64,000 nt of DNA from Rhodopseudomonas pseudopalustris (GCF_900110435.1 NZ_FODT01000016.1:17215-81214), one strand, 5' to 3'. Shown: positions 52,083 to 63,904, counted from the stretch's first letter. Notes: generated from the letters alone by a model not told the origin. Translations and numbers: made by a program.

Positions 52083-52767
52083 CCAGCTTCCAGTTCGGAT
52101 CACGCGAGCTGATGTCGCGGGCGAAGGTCCAAACGTCGGTGATATCGGCGACCTTGTCCGGGTTGCCATCGACGATCGCCCCGGCCTTGTCGCGGGTGAC
52201 CGAGATCATCTGCGACACGAACTTCACCGTGAGCTGGGCGGTGTGCTCGCGCACTTCGGCGCCGAGCAGCTCCGCCTTGTCGATCGCAACAAAGCGGGTT
52301 TCGGTCTTGCGCTCGTTCTTCTCGCGATCCTTGATCGCCGCATCGAAGCTGTCATAGACCTCGCTCGACAGCAGGTCGCGCAGCGCGCGGCGATCGCCGT
52401 TCGCGAACGCCATCACGATCATCTCATAGGCGCTCTTGGCGCCGGTGAGGAAATGATTGGCGTCGAACGAGGAGTCCTGAACCAACACCGCGTTGAGGCC
52501 ATGCGCCAACGGCGAATCCGGCTCGGCGATGCCCTTCCAGCGATCCGACGGAGGAACCACATCGGCGTTCGGCGCGGTTGGCGACTGGTCGATCACCGTG
52601 CCGGGCATCGGCACCACGTTGTTGTCCTGCTTGCCGGGGATCATGTCCCGCGCAGCGGCTCGGTCGAACGGTGGGCGTTCGCTACCAGTCCGTTGACCCA
52701 ACACATTGCGCAGACGCAGGAAAATAAACACCGCAAGCGCAAGGAAGATGATGGTGTAAATATCCAC
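52060..52767 (-). CDS. Tim44-like domain protein, membrane-anchored
   Basis: The 235-residue protein has one N-terminal membrane helix (MDIYTIIFLALAVFIFLRL) and a soluble C-terminal Tim44/MBA1-like domain (SAYEMIVMAFANGDRRALRDLLSSEVYDSFDAAIKDRE, LTVKFVSQMISVTRD, WTFARDISSRDPNWKLVGTGSGH). Alphaproteobacterial TimA-type proteins bind at the membrane; the exact role is unknown. It is first in the run Tim44-like - mltA - smr. Confidence 0.92.
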   Translation of the reverse strand: MDIYTIIFLALAVFIFLRLRNVLGQRTGSERPPFDRAAARDMIPGKQDNNVVPMPGTVIDQSPTAPNADVVPPSDRWKGIAEPDSPLAHGLNAVLVQDSSFDANHFLTGAKSAYEMIVMAFANGDRRALRDLLSSEVYDSFDAAIKDREKNERKTETRFVAIDKAELLGAEVREHTAQLTVKFVSQMISVTRDKAGAIVDGNPDKVADITDVWTFARDISSRDPNWKLVGTGSGH

Positions 52768-53214
52768 GTCGCTTCACTTTCTCATCGGCAGCGGCCTGAA
52801 GGCGCGACTTGCACCAGCGGCAGCAAGGCCCTGAACATTATGCCCGGGCCAGCCTCACCATGTAGTGACAAACTTTGCCCAGCCAATGGCGCGTTTTGGC
52901 ACAGCCAACCGGGTTGGCAAGCCCCGCCGCGCCACGGCCCGGGGTTGATTTGTCGCGAATGTAAGCCGTTCGCCGCAAGGGGGAAACCGGATCATTGTAA
53001 GAAAGTTCATCCGGCCAAAGATTTAGGCAGCTTCGGGGTCGGGTCGGGGGCCTTTCAGGCCTGTCGGCACAGTTTGGAACGGGTCTGACCCGTCCTGCTT
53101 CGGTCGACCTTGTGGATGGCCGCAGCCCTATGATAGCCACTCGCCGACATCATCCACCCGCCATTTGCGTGAATGCCGCCGTTCTGCCGGCCGCACCCTC
53201 CAGGAGAGATTTCG
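52768..53214 (+). other. Divergent intergenic region between the Tim44-like gene and secB
   Basis: About 447 bases contain no gene I can support. In related genomes an FxsA-type gene is sometimes found near secB, but no matching ORF is visible. The secB ribosome site CCAGGAGAGA lies just before its ATG. Confidence 0.5.
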
Positions 53215-53691
53215 ATGACCAACGGTAACGGCGCCCCTCCGGAAGCGGTCGCTGCTCCCCAGCTCAACGTGCTGGCGCAGTACACCAAGGATCTGTCGTT
53301 CGAGAACCCGAACGCCCCGGCGTCGCTGGCGCAGCAGCAACAGCAGCCGGCCATCAACATCCAGATCAATGTCGGCGCCAACAACCTTGCCGAGAACGAA
53401 TACGAGGTCACGCTCTCGGTCGAGGGCAAGGCCGAATCCGGCAGCACGGTGCTGTTCAGCTTCGAGCTCGCTTACGCCGGCGTGTTCCGGATCGTCAACG
53501 TGCCGCAAGAGAACCTGCATCCGCTGATCATGATCGAATGCCCGCGGCTGTTGTTCCCGTTCGCCCGCGAAATCATTGCCAGCGCGGTCCGCGATGGCGG
53601 CTTCCCGCCGCTGATGCTCGATCCGGTGGATTTCGTCGGTCTGTACCGCCAGAACATGGAACGCCAGGCGCAGCAGGGCCAGCCGAGCTGA
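53215..53691 (+). CDS. secB: Protein-export chaperone SecB
   Basis: The 158-residue acidic protein has the SecB pattern: [48 protein letters not shown] and [36 protein letters not shown]. The ATG at 53215 after GGAGAG gives the normal start. It keeps preproteins unfolded for SecA. It is convergent with dnaQ. Confidence 0.97.
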   Translation: MTNGNGAPPEAVAAPQLNVLAQYTKDLSFENPNAPASLAQQQQQPAINIQINVGANNLAENEYEVTLSVEGKAESGSTVLFSFELAYAGVFRIVNVPQENLHPLIMIECPRLLFPFAREIIASAVRDGGFPPLMLDPVDFVGLYRQNMERQAQQGQPS

Positions 53692-53743
53692 GGCCGGGCC
53701 TCACCTGATTCGAATCTGACAATAAAGGCCGGCGCCGCCTGGA

Positions 53744-54439
53744 TCAGGCGCCGGCGGGATATTCCTTCCAGATCGCCTTGTCGCCCATGGTCGCGATGAA
53801 CGCCCGATGCGCGTCGAGGTCGAGTTCGGTGACCCGGGCCGCGAGCGGGGTCGACCGCTGCCGACGGGGCTTATCGCCGCCCTGGCCGGCCCGTTCGGAC
53901 GGCACCTCGGCGAGAATCAGCTGCGACTGCCGCGCCCCGATCAGATCGATATAGACTTCCGCCAGCAGTTCGGCGTCGAGCAATGCGCCGTGCTTGGTGC
54001 GGCGTGAATTGTCGATCGCGTAACGCGAGCACAGATCGTCGAGCCGGTTCGACACGCCGGGATGCTTGCGCCGCGCCAGCAGCAGCGTATCGACCAGCCG
54101 CTCGCGCGGAATCGCGGCCCGCGACAGCCGCGCCAGTTCGGCATTGAGGAAACCGGCGTCGAACGAGGCGTTGTGGATCACCAGCGGCGCGTCGCCGATG
54201 AAGTCGAGAAACTCGTCGACGACCTGCGCGAACAAAGGCTTGTCGGCGAGAAACTCGGCCGACAAGCCATGCACCGCGAAGGCTTCCGCCGGCATGTCGC
54301 GTTCCGGATTGATGTAGCGGTGGAAGGCCTGCCCGGTCGGCATCCGGTTGTAGATTTCGACGCAGCCGATCTCGACCAGCCGGTCGCCGCGCAGCGGATC
54401 GAGCCCGGTGGTTTCGGTGTCGAGAACGATTTCACGCAT
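53744..54439 (-). CDS. dnaQ: DNA polymerase III epsilon subunit (proofreading exonuclease)
   Basis: The 231-residue DEDD exonuclease has ExoI MREIVLDTETTGLDPLRGDRLVEIG, ExoII LVIHNASFDAGFLNAEL and ExoIII RRTKHGALLDAELLAEVY. The C-terminus carries a polymerase-binding tail. It is part of coaE-dnaQ in the origin-proximal cluster. Confidence 0.96.
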   Translation of the reverse strand: MREIVLDTETTGLDPLRGDRLVEIGCVEIYNRMPTGQAFHRYINPERDMPAEAFAVHGLSAEFLADKPLFAQVVDEFLDFIGDAPLVIHNASFDAGFLNAELARLSRAAIPRERLVDTLLLARRKHPGVSNRLDDLCSRYAIDNSRRTKHGALLDAELLAEVYIDLIGARQSQLILAEVPSERAGQGGDKPRRQRSTPLAARVTELDLDAHRAFIATMGDKAIWKEYPAGA

Positions 54440-54478
54440 CGGTTGCTGGCACGCGGTTGCAGTTCGTCGGCCGGCGAA

Positions 54479-55078
54479 TCAGGGACGCCGGCGTGGCATC
54501 CTAGCAGCCGCGGCGAGGATTTCGTGGAGCTGCGCCCGCACCGGGTCGAGACCGTGCGAGGTATCCACGATAAAATCCGCGCGCTTGCGCTTCTCGGCGT
54601 CCGGCATCTGCCGCGCCAGGATGGCGTCGAGCTTCTCGGGAGTCATGTTGTCGCGCGCGAGGATGCGCTCGCGCTGAATCTCCGGCGAAGTGGTGACGAC
54701 CACCACCGCATCGACCCGCTTCTCGCCCCCGGTCTCGAACAACAACGGCACGTCGACCACCGCGATCGGCGCGCCGGAGGCCTCGGCGTCGTCAAGGAAG
54801 TTCTGGTGATGCGAGCGCAGCATCGGATGCACGATCTGCTCCAGCCGCTTCATCGCCTCGGTGTCGTGCACGACCTTGGCGGACAGCAGCGTACGGTCGA
54901 CCTTGCCGTTCGCCGTGGTGCCGGGAAAAGCCGCCTCGATCGCCGGCGCGGCCTCGTCCTCATAGATCTTATGCACCGTGGCATCAGCGTCGTAGACCGG
55001 CACGCCGGCCTCTTCGAACAGCTTGGCTGTGGTGGATTTTCCCATCCCGATCGACCCGGTGAGCCCGAGCACCAGCAT
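54479..55078 (-). CDS. coaE: Dephospho-CoA kinase
   Basis: CoaE adds the 3' phosphate in coenzyme A synthesis. The 199-residue protein has P-loop [61 protein letters not shown] and [18 protein letters not shown]. It is 39 bases from dnaQ. Confidence 0.96.
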   Translation of the reverse strand: MLVLGLTGSIGMGKSTTAKLFEEAGVPVYDADATVHKIYEDEAAPAIEAAFPGTTANGKVDRTLLSAKVVHDTEAMKRLEQIVHPMLRSHHQNFLDDAEASGAPIAVVDVPLLFETGGEKRVDAVVVVTTSPEIQRERILARDNMTPEKLDAILARQMPDAEKRKRADFIVDTSHGLDPVRAQLHEILAAAARMPRRRP

Positions 55079-55147
55079 TCCGCTTCCTCCGCTGCCGAGA
55101 ACAGGATGACTATCGTCGAACCGTCATTCTGCTCTAGCTTATTGTTT

Positions 55148-55194
55148 GTGCGTGATCTTTCCGAAAACCGGCATCCACTTTCCGGGGTCATGCG
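55148..55194. repeat. Dispersed palindromic repeat in the maf-coaE gap
   Basis: This element, gtgcgtgatctttccgaaaac...cactttccggggtcatgcg, is the third copy of the family at 40938 and 43374. It lies in the 123-base gap between maf and coaE, where related genomes commonly carry aroE. Confidence 0.65.
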
Positions 55195-55201
55195 CCAGAC
55201 T

Positions 55202-55810
55202 TTAAAGCGTCAACAATTTCTGGCTACGCAGAAAGCCGAGCAAGGGCAACAGCGGCAGGCCGAGAATGGTGGAGTGGTCGCCGTGGATGCCGTCGAACAG
55301 GTGCACACCGAGACCTTCGACCTGATAGCCGCCGACGCTGGAGGTCGCCGTGTCGCCGACTTCGTCGAGATAGACGGCGATTTCCTCGTCGCTCAACGGG
55401 CGCATCGTCATGCGGGCGATCACAACCTCGGCGAACAGCGTGATGCCGTTGCGCACCACGGCGATGGCCGAATGCAGCTCGTGGCGGCGGCCGGCCAGTT
55501 CACGCAGTTGTTTCGCCGCCTCGTTGCGATCCGCGGGCTTGTTGAATCCGCGGGCGCCGAGCGCCAAGGTCTGATCGGCGCCAAGCACCAAGCGTCCGGG
55601 ATGATGGTTCGAGACGAAGGCGGCCTTCTCTTGCGCCAGCAATGCGGCGATGTCGCCGGGCGCCGACAGGCCGGAGACCCTGGCAATGCCGCGCTCATCG
55701 AGTTCGGCCGGGATCGCTTCGAACGGAATCCCCGCATTGGTCAGTAACGCCTGCCGCGCGCGGCTCTGTGAAGCGAGCACCAGCGGCTGCGGCCCGAGCC
55801 ACAGCGTCAT
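55202..55810 (-). CDS. maf: Maf-like nucleoside triphosphate pyrophosphatase
   Basis: The 202-residue protein has the Maf signature [30 protein letters not shown] and the central GADQTLALG and [20 protein letters not shown] motifs. It hydrolyses non-canonical or excess NTPs and affects septation. The start is inside the PDRP stop (ATGA overlap), so the two are coupled. Confidence 0.94.
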   Translation of the reverse strand: MTLWLGPQPLVLASQSRARQALLTNAGIPFEAIPAELDERGIARVSGLSAPGDIAALLAQEKAAFVSNHHPGRLVLGADQTLALGARGFNKPADRNEAAKQLRELAGRRHELHSAIAVVRNGITLFAEVVIARMTMRPLSDEEIAVYLDEVGDTATSSVGGYQVEGLGVHLFDGIHGDHSTILGLPLLPLLGFLRSQKLLTL

Positions 55811-56649
55811 TCGGACATCCTCTGGCGTTGGCGGTCGGCGAGGAGCTTCATGATCGCAGCGGCGGTTTCCTCGATCGATCGTCGGGTGACGTCGAGCAGC
55901 GACCAGCCGTATTTGGCGCTGAGCTTGCGGGCCAGCAGCACTTCGTCGGTGACCGCCTGGCGATCGATATAGGAGTCGTTGCCGGCGCCGGCGCCGAGAC
56001 TAAGCAACCGGTTCTGTCGGACCTGGATCAGCCGGTCCGGCGAGGCGTGGAGGCTGACCACCAGCGGCTTCTTCAACGTCTCGAGCTGATGCGGAATCGG
56101 AATGCCGGCGACGAGCGGCACGTTGGCGGTGCGGATCCCGCGATTGGCGAGATAGATCGAGGTCGGCGTCTTCGAGGTGCGCGACACCCCGACCAGCACC
56201 ACATCGGCCTCTTCCAGGCCTTCGACATGCTGGCCGTCGTCATGCATCATCGAGTAGTTCAGCGCGTCGATGCGCTTGAAATATTCGGCGTTCAAAGTGT
56301 GCTGCGCGCCGACCCGGCCGGTGGTGGAGGCGCCGAGATAGGCCTCGAACAATTGCATCACCGGGCCGATGATCGACAGACTCGGGCTGTTGATCTGCTG
56401 GCACTTGGCCTCCAGCCGGTTGACCAGCTCGCTTTCCAGCAGCGTGAAAAGCACGATGCCGGGCGATTCCTCGATCTCCTGCAGCACGCGATCGAGCTGC
56501 TTCTGGCTTCGCACCAGCGGATAGACATGCTCCACCGGAGAGACGTTGGCGTATTGCGCGGCGACCGCGCGGGACACCGTGATCAGGGTTTCGCCGGTCG
56601 AATCGGACACCAGATGGAGGTGAAAATAGCTGCCGTCGGTCAGCATCAT
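55807..56649 (-). CDS. Pyruvate,phosphate dikinase regulatory protein (DUF299/PPSR family)
   Basis: The 280-residue protein has the DUF299 pattern [29 protein letters not shown], the P-loop-like [18 protein letters not shown] and [19 protein letters not shown]. The family phosphorylates and dephosphorylates PPDK or PEP synthase using ADP/Pi. No ppdK gene is nearby. It starts ATGATG at 56649/56646 and is the first gene left of the candidate origin; its alphaproteobacterial counterpart (RP001) flanks the Caulobacter origin. Confidence 0.93.
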   Translation of the reverse strand: MMLTDGSYFHLHLVSDSTGETLITVSRAVAAQYANVSPVEHVYPLVRSQKQLDRVLQEIEESPGIVLFTLLESELVNRLEAKCQQINSPSLSIIGPVMQLFEAYLGASTTGRVGAQHTLNAEYFKRIDALNYSMMHDDGQHVEGLEEADVVLVGVSRTSKTPTSIYLANRGIRTANVPLVAGIPIPHQLETLKKPLVVSLHASPDRLIQVRQNRLLSLGAGAGNDSYIDRQAVTDEVLLARKLSAKYGWSLLDVTRRSIEETAAAIMKLLADRQRQRMSE

Positions 56650-57099
56650 GACCCTGTGTATCCTGTGAACAACGGGGCGTTCGCCGCCGGATGACGGCGT
56701 CGCGGCCGCCGCGGGCGGGATAACCCGGCTTTTTCTTCACAGGCCTGGGGTGAGGAAAGTGTCTCGGGATTTTTCCGAGGTTAGCGGGTGATTGTGGATT
56801 TGTCTCTTGATAAAGCAGCCCGAGGACGGCGCAAACACCCGCCGGTAAAGGCCCAAAGCTGCGCCGGACCGATCAGGCCCGGGGCTGTGCAAATGTGAAT
56901 CGTGCCGGGATAATCCGGAACGTCTGTTGCGCCGGCACAATCCCCTGTCACTACGACTCAAACCCTAAGAATCTATAAATATTGTTTAGAGGAGTGGAGC
57001 TTGCGGAAAACTCCGTGTTCGCGCATTCGAGTAACGCGTGGCGCCGGCAGCGCGTTCCCGATCGGCTCTTGAATTCCGCGCAAGCGGTGGGGCGGCCAA
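56650..57099. other. Candidate chromosomal replication origin region
   Basis: This 450-base non-coding region lies between the DUF299 gene and hemJ, at the syntenic position of the Caulobacter-type oriC (between RP001 and hemE/rho). Near-DnaA-box sequences are TGTGAACAA (56664-56672), TTCTTCACA (56733-56741) and TGTGGATTT (56793-56801), each 1-2 mismatches from TTATNCACA or its complement. Three GANTC sites (56897, 56955, 56969) and an AT-rich stretch (about 56961-56991) occur in the right half. None is a perfect DnaA box, so the call rests mainly on gene order. Confidence 0.55.
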
Positions 57100-57540
57100 A
57101 TGTTCGACTGGTCTGATTTTTATCTTTGGGTGAAGGCCTTCCACGTCATCGCGGTGATCTCGTGGATGGCCGGAATGCTCTACATGCCGAGGCTGTTCGT
57201 CTATCACTGCGCGGCGGAAGTCGGCTCGGTGCAGTCCGAGACGTTCAAGATCATGGAACGCCGGCTGTACAAGGCGATCATGAATCCGGCGATGATAGCG
57301 GCCTGGGCCGCCGGCCTCGTGATCGCCTGGCAGCAGAGCTTTTTCGCCTCCGGCTGGTTTCACGCCAAGCTCGCGGCGGTTGTGCTGATGACGGTGATCC
57401 ACCTGCTGCTGGGGCGTTACGTGCGTGATTTCGCCGCGGATCGGAATAAACGATCTCACAAATTCTATCGTGTAATCAATGAGATACCGACACTTCTCAT
57501 GGTCGGCGCAGTGATCGTCGTGATCGTCAAGCCGTTCTGA
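57100..57540 (+). CDS. hemJ: Protoporphyrinogen oxidase HemJ (UPF0093)
   Basis: The 146-residue membrane protein has the HemJ pattern [28 protein letters not shown] with conserved His and Arg, then [14 protein letters not shown] and [28 protein letters not shown]. It has four helices. HemJ oxidises protoporphyrinogen IX in organisms lacking HemG/HemY, feeding both heme and bacteriochlorophyll. hemE, often next to it in related genomes, is not in this window. Confidence 0.93.
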   Translation: MFDWSDFYLWVKAFHVIAVISWMAGMLYMPRLFVYHCAAEVGSVQSETFKIMERRLYKAIMNPAMIAAWAAGLVIAWQQSFFASGWFHAKLAAVVLMTVIHLLLGRYVRDFAADRNKRSHKFYRVINEIPTLLMVGAVIVVIVKPF

Positions 57541-57590
57541 TGGCGCAGAATCGTGCCGCAAAATCTGGCATCGTTCGGCCGCAGAACGCC

Positions 57591-57619
57591 TTGCGTGCGA
57601 CCGGACGATTTTCTATAGT
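57591..57619 (+). promoter_or_regulatory. Candidate sigma-70-type promoter of rho
   Basis: TTGCGT (57591-57596) and TATAGT (57614-57619) are 17 bases apart. A start near 57626 would give a leader of about 198 bases before the rho ATG. The leader is rich in C and T and poor in G, compatible with the autogenous Rho control known for rho genes, but that is inference. Confidence 0.6.
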
Positions 57620-57823
57620 TGTCGTGTCCCACCTAAAGCAGGCGAATGTGGTTGCGATCTGGTTTTGCTAGAACCGGCCGCCGCATCGGGTTTTAAGCCT
57701 CTTCGCACCTTCCTTGCTCAAGACGTCGTCGACCTGAAGACCTGCGGACTATCCGTATTTTCCAGTCTCCGCTCTCTTCCGCTGACGAATCCCCTCTCTC
57801 GGTTTTTCCACAGGACCCCCCCA

Positions 57824-59089
<1,266 letters not shown>

Positions 59090-59125
59090 AGCTTCGGTTC
59101 TGATCGCTCGAAAACGCTATCAGGT

Positions 59126-60109
59126 TCAGCCGGCGTGCGTGGCCATCGGTTGTTTGGCATCGCGCACGCCGTCTGCAAGACGGCGTGCCGCGACGATTGC
59201 CGCCGCTGCAACCCCCGCGCCGGCGATCACATCGATGAGGTAGTGCTGGCCTGAGATCGGCGTGCTTGCGATCATCAGGGCGTTGACGACGAGTCCCACG
59301 ATCCAGAGGCAGCGGATCCGCCATAGCGCCCAGGCGAACAACACGCCGTTTGCGGTGTGAAAGCTCGGGAACGTGATCAGCCCCTCGAGATCATTCAGGC
59401 GAATCGTCGGCATGGTTCCGGCGCGCAATGCTTCCAGCGTTGGAATGTGGGTGTAGGTGCCCGGCGGCAGCGAGGCGACGCCGTGCGGAGCGAGATCGAG
59501 ATAGATCATCGCGTCGACGGCCGGCACAAACACCGCGATGAGTGCGGTCGCAACCAGCGAAAGGCCGAACGCCAGGACGAAGTGCTGCAACCGCAGCTGT
59601 TGTCCGGCGAGAATGAGCGCGAGCGGCACCAGCACGGTCTGATGCTGGATCGTGAGATAGGCCGCGTCCAACAGGCTGATCAGACCTGGAATTGCAGCGC
59701 AGGCCGCCAGATAGCTGGCGCGGTCGAAATTGAGCCATTGGTCGGCTGCGTGAAGCTCGGCGTCGCGCAGCGGAAGTCCGACCGCGGTGGCCGCATAGGT
59801 CAGAAACAGACCGATCAGCAGGACGAGGAAGAGTTGTCCGACCGACGTCATGGCGGCGGCAAGCCGAACATCACGACGAACGGTCGCGTAGAAAACGGTC
59901 ACCGCACAATACCCAACAGCAATCGCGATCAGGCTGAGATTACTGGTGAAATCGATCGTGATGCCGAGCAGTCCGAGGCCGATGCCGGCGCTGCATGCCA
60001 TCAACGCGATCAGCAGCCAGATCAAGCGCGTCACGCGCCGGTCGGCGGGGGCTACGATCTGCAGCTGCGGCGCCGACAGTGCGGCTGCCTGAAGTGTGGT
60101 GTCAGTCAT
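59126..60109 (-). CDS. PAP2-superfamily membrane phosphatase/transferase
   Basis: The 327-residue protein has six or more hydrophobic helices and the PAP2 motifs FPSFHTA (PSxH) and STPISGQHYLIDVIAG (catalytic His with downstream Asp). Related proteins include lipid phosphatases and inositol-phosphorylceramide synthase-like enzymes. The substrate is unknown. It is convergent with rho, and shares the upstream gap with divergent mnmE. Confidence 0.85.
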   Translation of the reverse strand: MTDTTLQAAALSAPQLQIVAPADRRVTRLIWLLIALMACSAGIGLGLLGITIDFTSNLSLIAIAVGYCAVTVFYATVRRDVRLAAAMTSVGQLFLVLLIGLFLTYAATAVGLPLRDAELHAADQWLNFDRASYLAACAAIPGLISLLDAAYLTIQHQTVLVPLALILAGQQLRLQHFVLAFGLSLVATALIAVFVPAVDAMIYLDLAPHGVASLPPGTYTHIPTLEALRAGTMPTIRLNDLEGLITFPSFHTANGVLFAWALWRIRCLWIVGLVVNALMIASTPISGQHYLIDVIAGAGVAAAAIVAARRLADGVRDAKQPMATHAG

Positions 60110-60307
60110 GCCGACAGTTTAGTGCGACGGGCTGTGCTGCGTGTTACCGGCCAAATCAGACGTTCCCGGATGTATCGAGATAGTTAACTAATCGTTGCGA
60201 GATGCCTCTCCCCTCGTGCGGAAAACCGGACGCACCGCGGGATCGATGTTGACCCGGTTGGGATGCTATGGCTGCGGCGGAAGCGTCGGTGGCAATCATG
60301 AGTCGTT

Positions 60308-61687
60308 ATGGTGGGTGACGAAACGATCTTCGCACTATCGTCGGGTCGGCCTCCGACAGCGATCGCGATGGTGCGCGTCTCGGGCCCGCGCGCCGGCGAT
60401 CTGCTGACGGCGCTGACGGGATCGCTGCCGCCGCCGCGGACTGCCCGCCGCGTGCTGATCCGCGATCAAAATCAAGAGCTTATCGATGACGGCGTGGCGC
60501 TCTGGTTTGCCGGGCCTGCGAGCGCCACGGGCGAGGACGTCGCCGAATTTCACATCCATGGCGGCCGCGCGGTGCTGGCGGCGCTGGTCAGAGCGCTGTC
60601 GGCGTTCGACGGCGTGCGGCCGGCGGAGCCGGGCGAGTTCACGCGGCGGGCGTTCGAGAACGGCAAGCTCGATCTGACCGAGGCGGAGGGGCTCGACGAT
60701 CTGATCCACGCCGACACCGAGGCGCAGCGGCGCCAGGCGGTGCGCCAGCTCGGTGGTCTGCTCGGCGACCGGGCGCGGCGTTGGCGGGCGCAGATCATCG
60801 AAGCAGCCGCACTGATCGAAGCCGGAATCGACTTCGCCGACGAAGGCGATGTGCAGGGCGAGCTGATGGCGCCGGCGCTGCAAACGATCGCGGCGTTGCA
60901 TGACGAAATCGCAGAAGTGCTTGCGGCACAGGGCCGAAGTGAAAGGCTGCGGGACGGAATGGTGGTCGCGATCGCCGGACCTCCGAATGTCGGCAAGTCG
61001 ACGCTGATCAATCGGCTGGCGCGGCGCGAGGTCGCGATCGTCTCGCCTCATGCCGGCACGACCCGCGACGTGATCGAGGTGCAGCTCGATCTCGGCGGCT
61101 ATCCGGTGACGGTGATCGACACCGCGGGCATTCGCGAAAGCAATGACCCGGTCGAGCAGGAAGGCGTGCGGCGGGCGCGGGCGCGGGCTGCGGAGGCCGA
61201 CCTGGTCCTATGGCTCGGCGAAGGCGAAATGACCGGTGACGCGGTCGCGGCGTCGGCGCCGGTCTGGCGGGTGCGCAACAAGATCGATCTGCGGGGCGGG
61301 GAGGGGGACGGCGGTCCGGTCGATCTGCCGGTCGAACCTCTCGCTGCGGCGTTGCGGCAAACCGATGGCGCTTGGGGCGGAAATGCGGCGTTTGAAATTT
61401 CAGCGTTGCGGGGCCAGGGGCTCGGCGAGCTGATCGCGGCGATCGAGGATTTTGCGGCGCAGTATTTCGCCAGCGGCGAGACGGCGCTGATCAGCCGGGC
61501 GCGGCATCGCACTTTGCTGCAGGATGCTGCAGCAATGCTGCAACGCAGTCTGCAGCATGACCTGCCCGCCGAACTGGTCGCCGAGGAACTAAGGCTGGCC
61601 GGCGTGGCTCTGGGGCGACTGCTCGGCCGTGTCGATGTCGAGGACGTCCTCGGGGAAATCTTCAGCCGGTTCTGCATCGGCAAGTGA
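60308..61687 (+). CDS. mnmE: tRNA-modification GTPase MnmE
   Basis: With MnmG it makes the carboxymethylaminomethyl group at tRNA wobble uridine. The 459-residue protein has the N-terminal tetrahydrofolate-binding domain, a helical domain, the G domain ([24 protein letters not shown]) and the C-terminal CIGK with the functional Cys. It starts [27 protein letters not shown]. Confidence 0.97.
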   Translation: MVGDETIFALSSGRPPTAIAMVRVSGPRAGDLLTALTGSLPPPRTARRVLIRDQNQELIDDGVALWFAGPASATGEDVAEFHIHGGRAVLAALVRALSAFDGVRPAEPGEFTRRAFENGKLDLTEAEGLDDLIHADTEAQRRQAVRQLGGLLGDRARRWRAQIIEAAALIEAGIDFADEGDVQGELMAPALQTIAALHDEIAEVLAAQGRSERLRDGMVVAIAGPPNVGKSTLINRLARREVAIVSPHAGTTRDVIEVQLDLGGYPVTVIDTAGIRESNDPVEQEGVRRARARAAEADLVLWLGEGEMTGDAVAASAPVWRVRNKIDLRGGEGDGGPVDLPVEPLAAALRQTDGAWGGNAAFEISALRGQGLGELIAAIEDFAAQYFASGETALISRARHRTLLQDAAAMLQRSLQHDLPAELVAEELRLAGVALGRLLGRVDVEDVLGEIFSRFCIGK

Positions 61688-61798
61688 ATGTCCGGGATGT
61701 GGAAACAGGGTTACTGTTTCATTAAGTTCCACTGTTCTGAATTGCTCAGTTGGGCGACCTTTAGAAGCCTCGAGGAGCGATCCAACGGGCCTGCGGCC

Positions 61799-61814
61799 TG
61801 TTTCACGTGAAACA
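61799..61814. promoter_or_regulatory. parS centromere site 1
   Basis: TGTTTCACGTGAAACA is an exact match to the conserved bacterial parS 16-mer recognised by ParB. It lies between mnmE and mnmG. Confidence 0.93.
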
Positions 61815-61830
61815 ATGGCCAGCACGCTCT

Positions 61831-61846
61831 TGTTTCACGTGAAACA
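61831..61846. promoter_or_regulatory. parS centromere site 2
   Basis: A second exact TGTTTCACGTGAAACA, 32 bases from site 1 (centre to centre), in the mnmE-mnmG gap. Confidence 0.93.
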
Positions 61847-61917
61847 GTAGCGACCCCGTCGTCGGGCCGAATCCAATACCGCTTCAAAGCGCCCAAAAGC
61901 TGAGTTACAAGCCGCTG

Positions 61918-63798
61918 ATGCGCAATTCCTACGATGTCATCGTCATTGGCGGCGGCCATGCCGGCTGCGAAGCTGCGGCCGCGGCCGCCCGGCTCGGTGC
62001 GACCACGGCCCTGGTGACCCACCGTTTTGCCACCATCGGCGCGATGTCGTGCAATCCGGCGATCGGCGGTCTCGGCAAGGGCCATCTGGTGCGTGAGGTC
62101 GATGCGCTGGACGGGCTGATGGGTCGGGTGGCCGATGCCGGCGGCATTCAGTTCCGGATGCTCAACCGCCGCAAGGGACCGGCGGTGCGCGGTCCGCGCG
62201 CCCAGGCCGACCGCAAGCTCTATGCCGCCGCGATGCAGGCTGCGATCCGCGCCACCGCCCATTTGAGCGTGATCGAAGGCGAGGCGGATGTGCTGTTGTC
62301 CGCTGACGGCCGGGTCACCGGGATTCGCCTCGTGGATGGCCGCGAGTTTGCGGCCGGCGCGGTCGTCATCACCACCGGGACCTTTCTGCGCGGGCTGATT
62401 CATCTCGGCGAGCAGAGCTGGCCGGCCGGCCGGATCGACGAGGCGCCGGCGCTCGGTCTGTCGCGCTCATTCGAGGCGCTCGGTTTTGCGCTCGGGCGGC
62501 TCAAGACCGGGACGCCGCCGCGGCTCGATGGGCGGACGATCGACTGGGGCGCGGTCGAGATGCAGCCCGGCGATGATCCGCCGGAGCCGTTCTCGGTGCT
62601 GACGCCTGCGATTACGACGCCGCAGATCGAATGCGGCATCACCCGGACGACGCCGGCCACGCACGCGGTGATCCGCGACAATGTTCATCGCTCGCCGATG
62701 TATTCGGGGCAGATTCAATCGACCGGACCGCGTTATTGCCCGTCGATCGAGGACAAGATCGTCCGTTTCGGCGACCGCGACGGCCATCAGATCTTTCTGG
62801 AGCCGGAAGGGCTCGACGATCCGACGGTTTATCCCAACGGCATCTCCACTTCGCTGCCCGAAGAGGTCCAGCGCGCCATCCTGAAGACCATTCCGGGCCT
62901 GGAGCGGACCGAATTGGTCCGGCCCGGCTATGCGATCGAGTACGACCACGTTGATCCGCGAGAACTGGAGCCGACGCTGCAGACCAAGCAGCTGCGCGGT
63001 CTGTTCCTGGCCGGGCAGATCAACGGCACCACCGGCTATGAAGAAGCCGCGGCGCAGGGGTTGGTGGCCGGTCTCAACGCCGTGCTTGCGGCCGGCGGCG
63101 GCGATCCGGCTGTGTTCGACCGCGCCGACGGCTATCTCGGGGTGATGATCGACGATCTGGTGACTCGCGGCATCAACGAGCCGTACCGGATGTTCACCTC
63201 ACGGGCCGAATATCGCCTGACGCTGCGCGCCGACAACGCCGACCAGCGGCTGACCGACAAGGGGCTGGCGCTGGGTTGCGTCGGGGCGGAGCGGGCCGCG
63301 TTCCATCGCACCAAGATGGCGGCGCTGGCGGACGCGAAGGCGCTGACGCAATCGCTGTCGATCACCCCCAATGAGGCATCCCGTCACGGATTGTCGCTCA
63401 ATCGCGACGGCCAGCGGCGCTCGGCCTTCGATCTGTTGTCCTATCCGGAGATCGGCTGGGACGAGGTCAGGGCGATCTGGCCCGAATTGGCGGCAGTTTC
63501 GCCGTCGATCGCCGTGCATGTCGAGATCGACGCCAAATATCACGTCTATCTCGCCCGTCAGACCGCCGATGTCGAAGCCTTCCGCCGCGACGAGGGCCTG
63601 CTGTTGACCGAGATCGACTATGCGCAGGTCCCCGGTCTGTCGAACGAGGCGCGCAACCGGTTGGAACGGCATCGGCCGCGGACGGTCGGGCAGGCGGGTC
63701 GGCTCGACGGCATCACCCCGGCGGCGCTCGGGATTCTGGCGGCGTATCTGCGGCGCGAGGCGCGGAAGCGGCCAGCTACGGTGAGTGGCGAAGGGTAG
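61918..63798 (+). CDS. mnmG: tRNA-modification FAD enzyme MnmG
   Basis: The 626-residue partner of MnmE has the FAD site [22 protein letters not shown], the second motif [28 protein letters not shown] region ([25 protein letters not shown]), [17 protein letters not shown] and a C-terminal helical domain. In alphaproteobacteria rsmG(gidB)-parA-parB normally follow; only ~200 bases follow here before the window end. Confidence 0.97.
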   Translation: MRNSYDVIVIGGGHAGCEAAAAAARLGATTALVTHRFATIGAMSCNPAIGGLGKGHLVREVDALDGLMGRVADAGGIQFRMLNRRKGPAVRGPRAQADRKLYAAAMQAAIRATAHLSVIEGEADVLLSADGRVTGIRLVDGREFAAGAVVITTGTFLRGLIHLGEQSWPAGRIDEAPALGLSRSFEALGFALGRLKTGTPPRLDGRTIDWGAVEMQPGDDPPEPFSVLTPAITTPQIECGITRTTPATHAVIRDNVHRSPMYSGQIQSTGPRYCPSIEDKIVRFGDRDGHQIFLEPEGLDDPTVYPNGISTSLPEEVQRAILKTIPGLERTELVRPGYAIEYDHVDPRELEPTLQTKQLRGLFLAGQINGTTGYEEAAAQGLVAGLNAVLAAGGGDPAVFDRADGYLGVMIDDLVTRGINEPYRMFTSRAEYRLTLRADNADQRLTDKGLALGCVGAERAAFHRTKMAALADAKALTQSLSITPNEASRHGLSLNRDGQRRSAFDLLSYPEIGWDEVRAIWPELAAVSPSIAVHVEIDAKYHVYLARQTADVEAFRRDEGLLLTEIDYAQVPGLSNEARNRLERHRPRTVGQAGRLDGITPAALGILAAYLRREARKRPATVSGEG

Positions 63799-63809
63799 GC
63801 GAGGGTCGC

Positions 63810-63825
63810 TGTTTCACGTGAAACA
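63810..63825. promoter_or_regulatory. parS centromere site 3
   Basis: A third exact TGTTTCACGTGAAACA lies 12 bases after the mnmG stop. Three parS sites within 2.0 kb mark the ParB-loading centromere, about 5-7 kb from the candidate origin. Confidence 0.93.
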
Positions 63826-63904
63826 GCGGTGACCACCGGGTGAGTGAGGGCGTCGGACTGGCGCGCTGTGCCCGCGAGCCCCCACCCCAACCCTCCCCCG
63901 CAAG

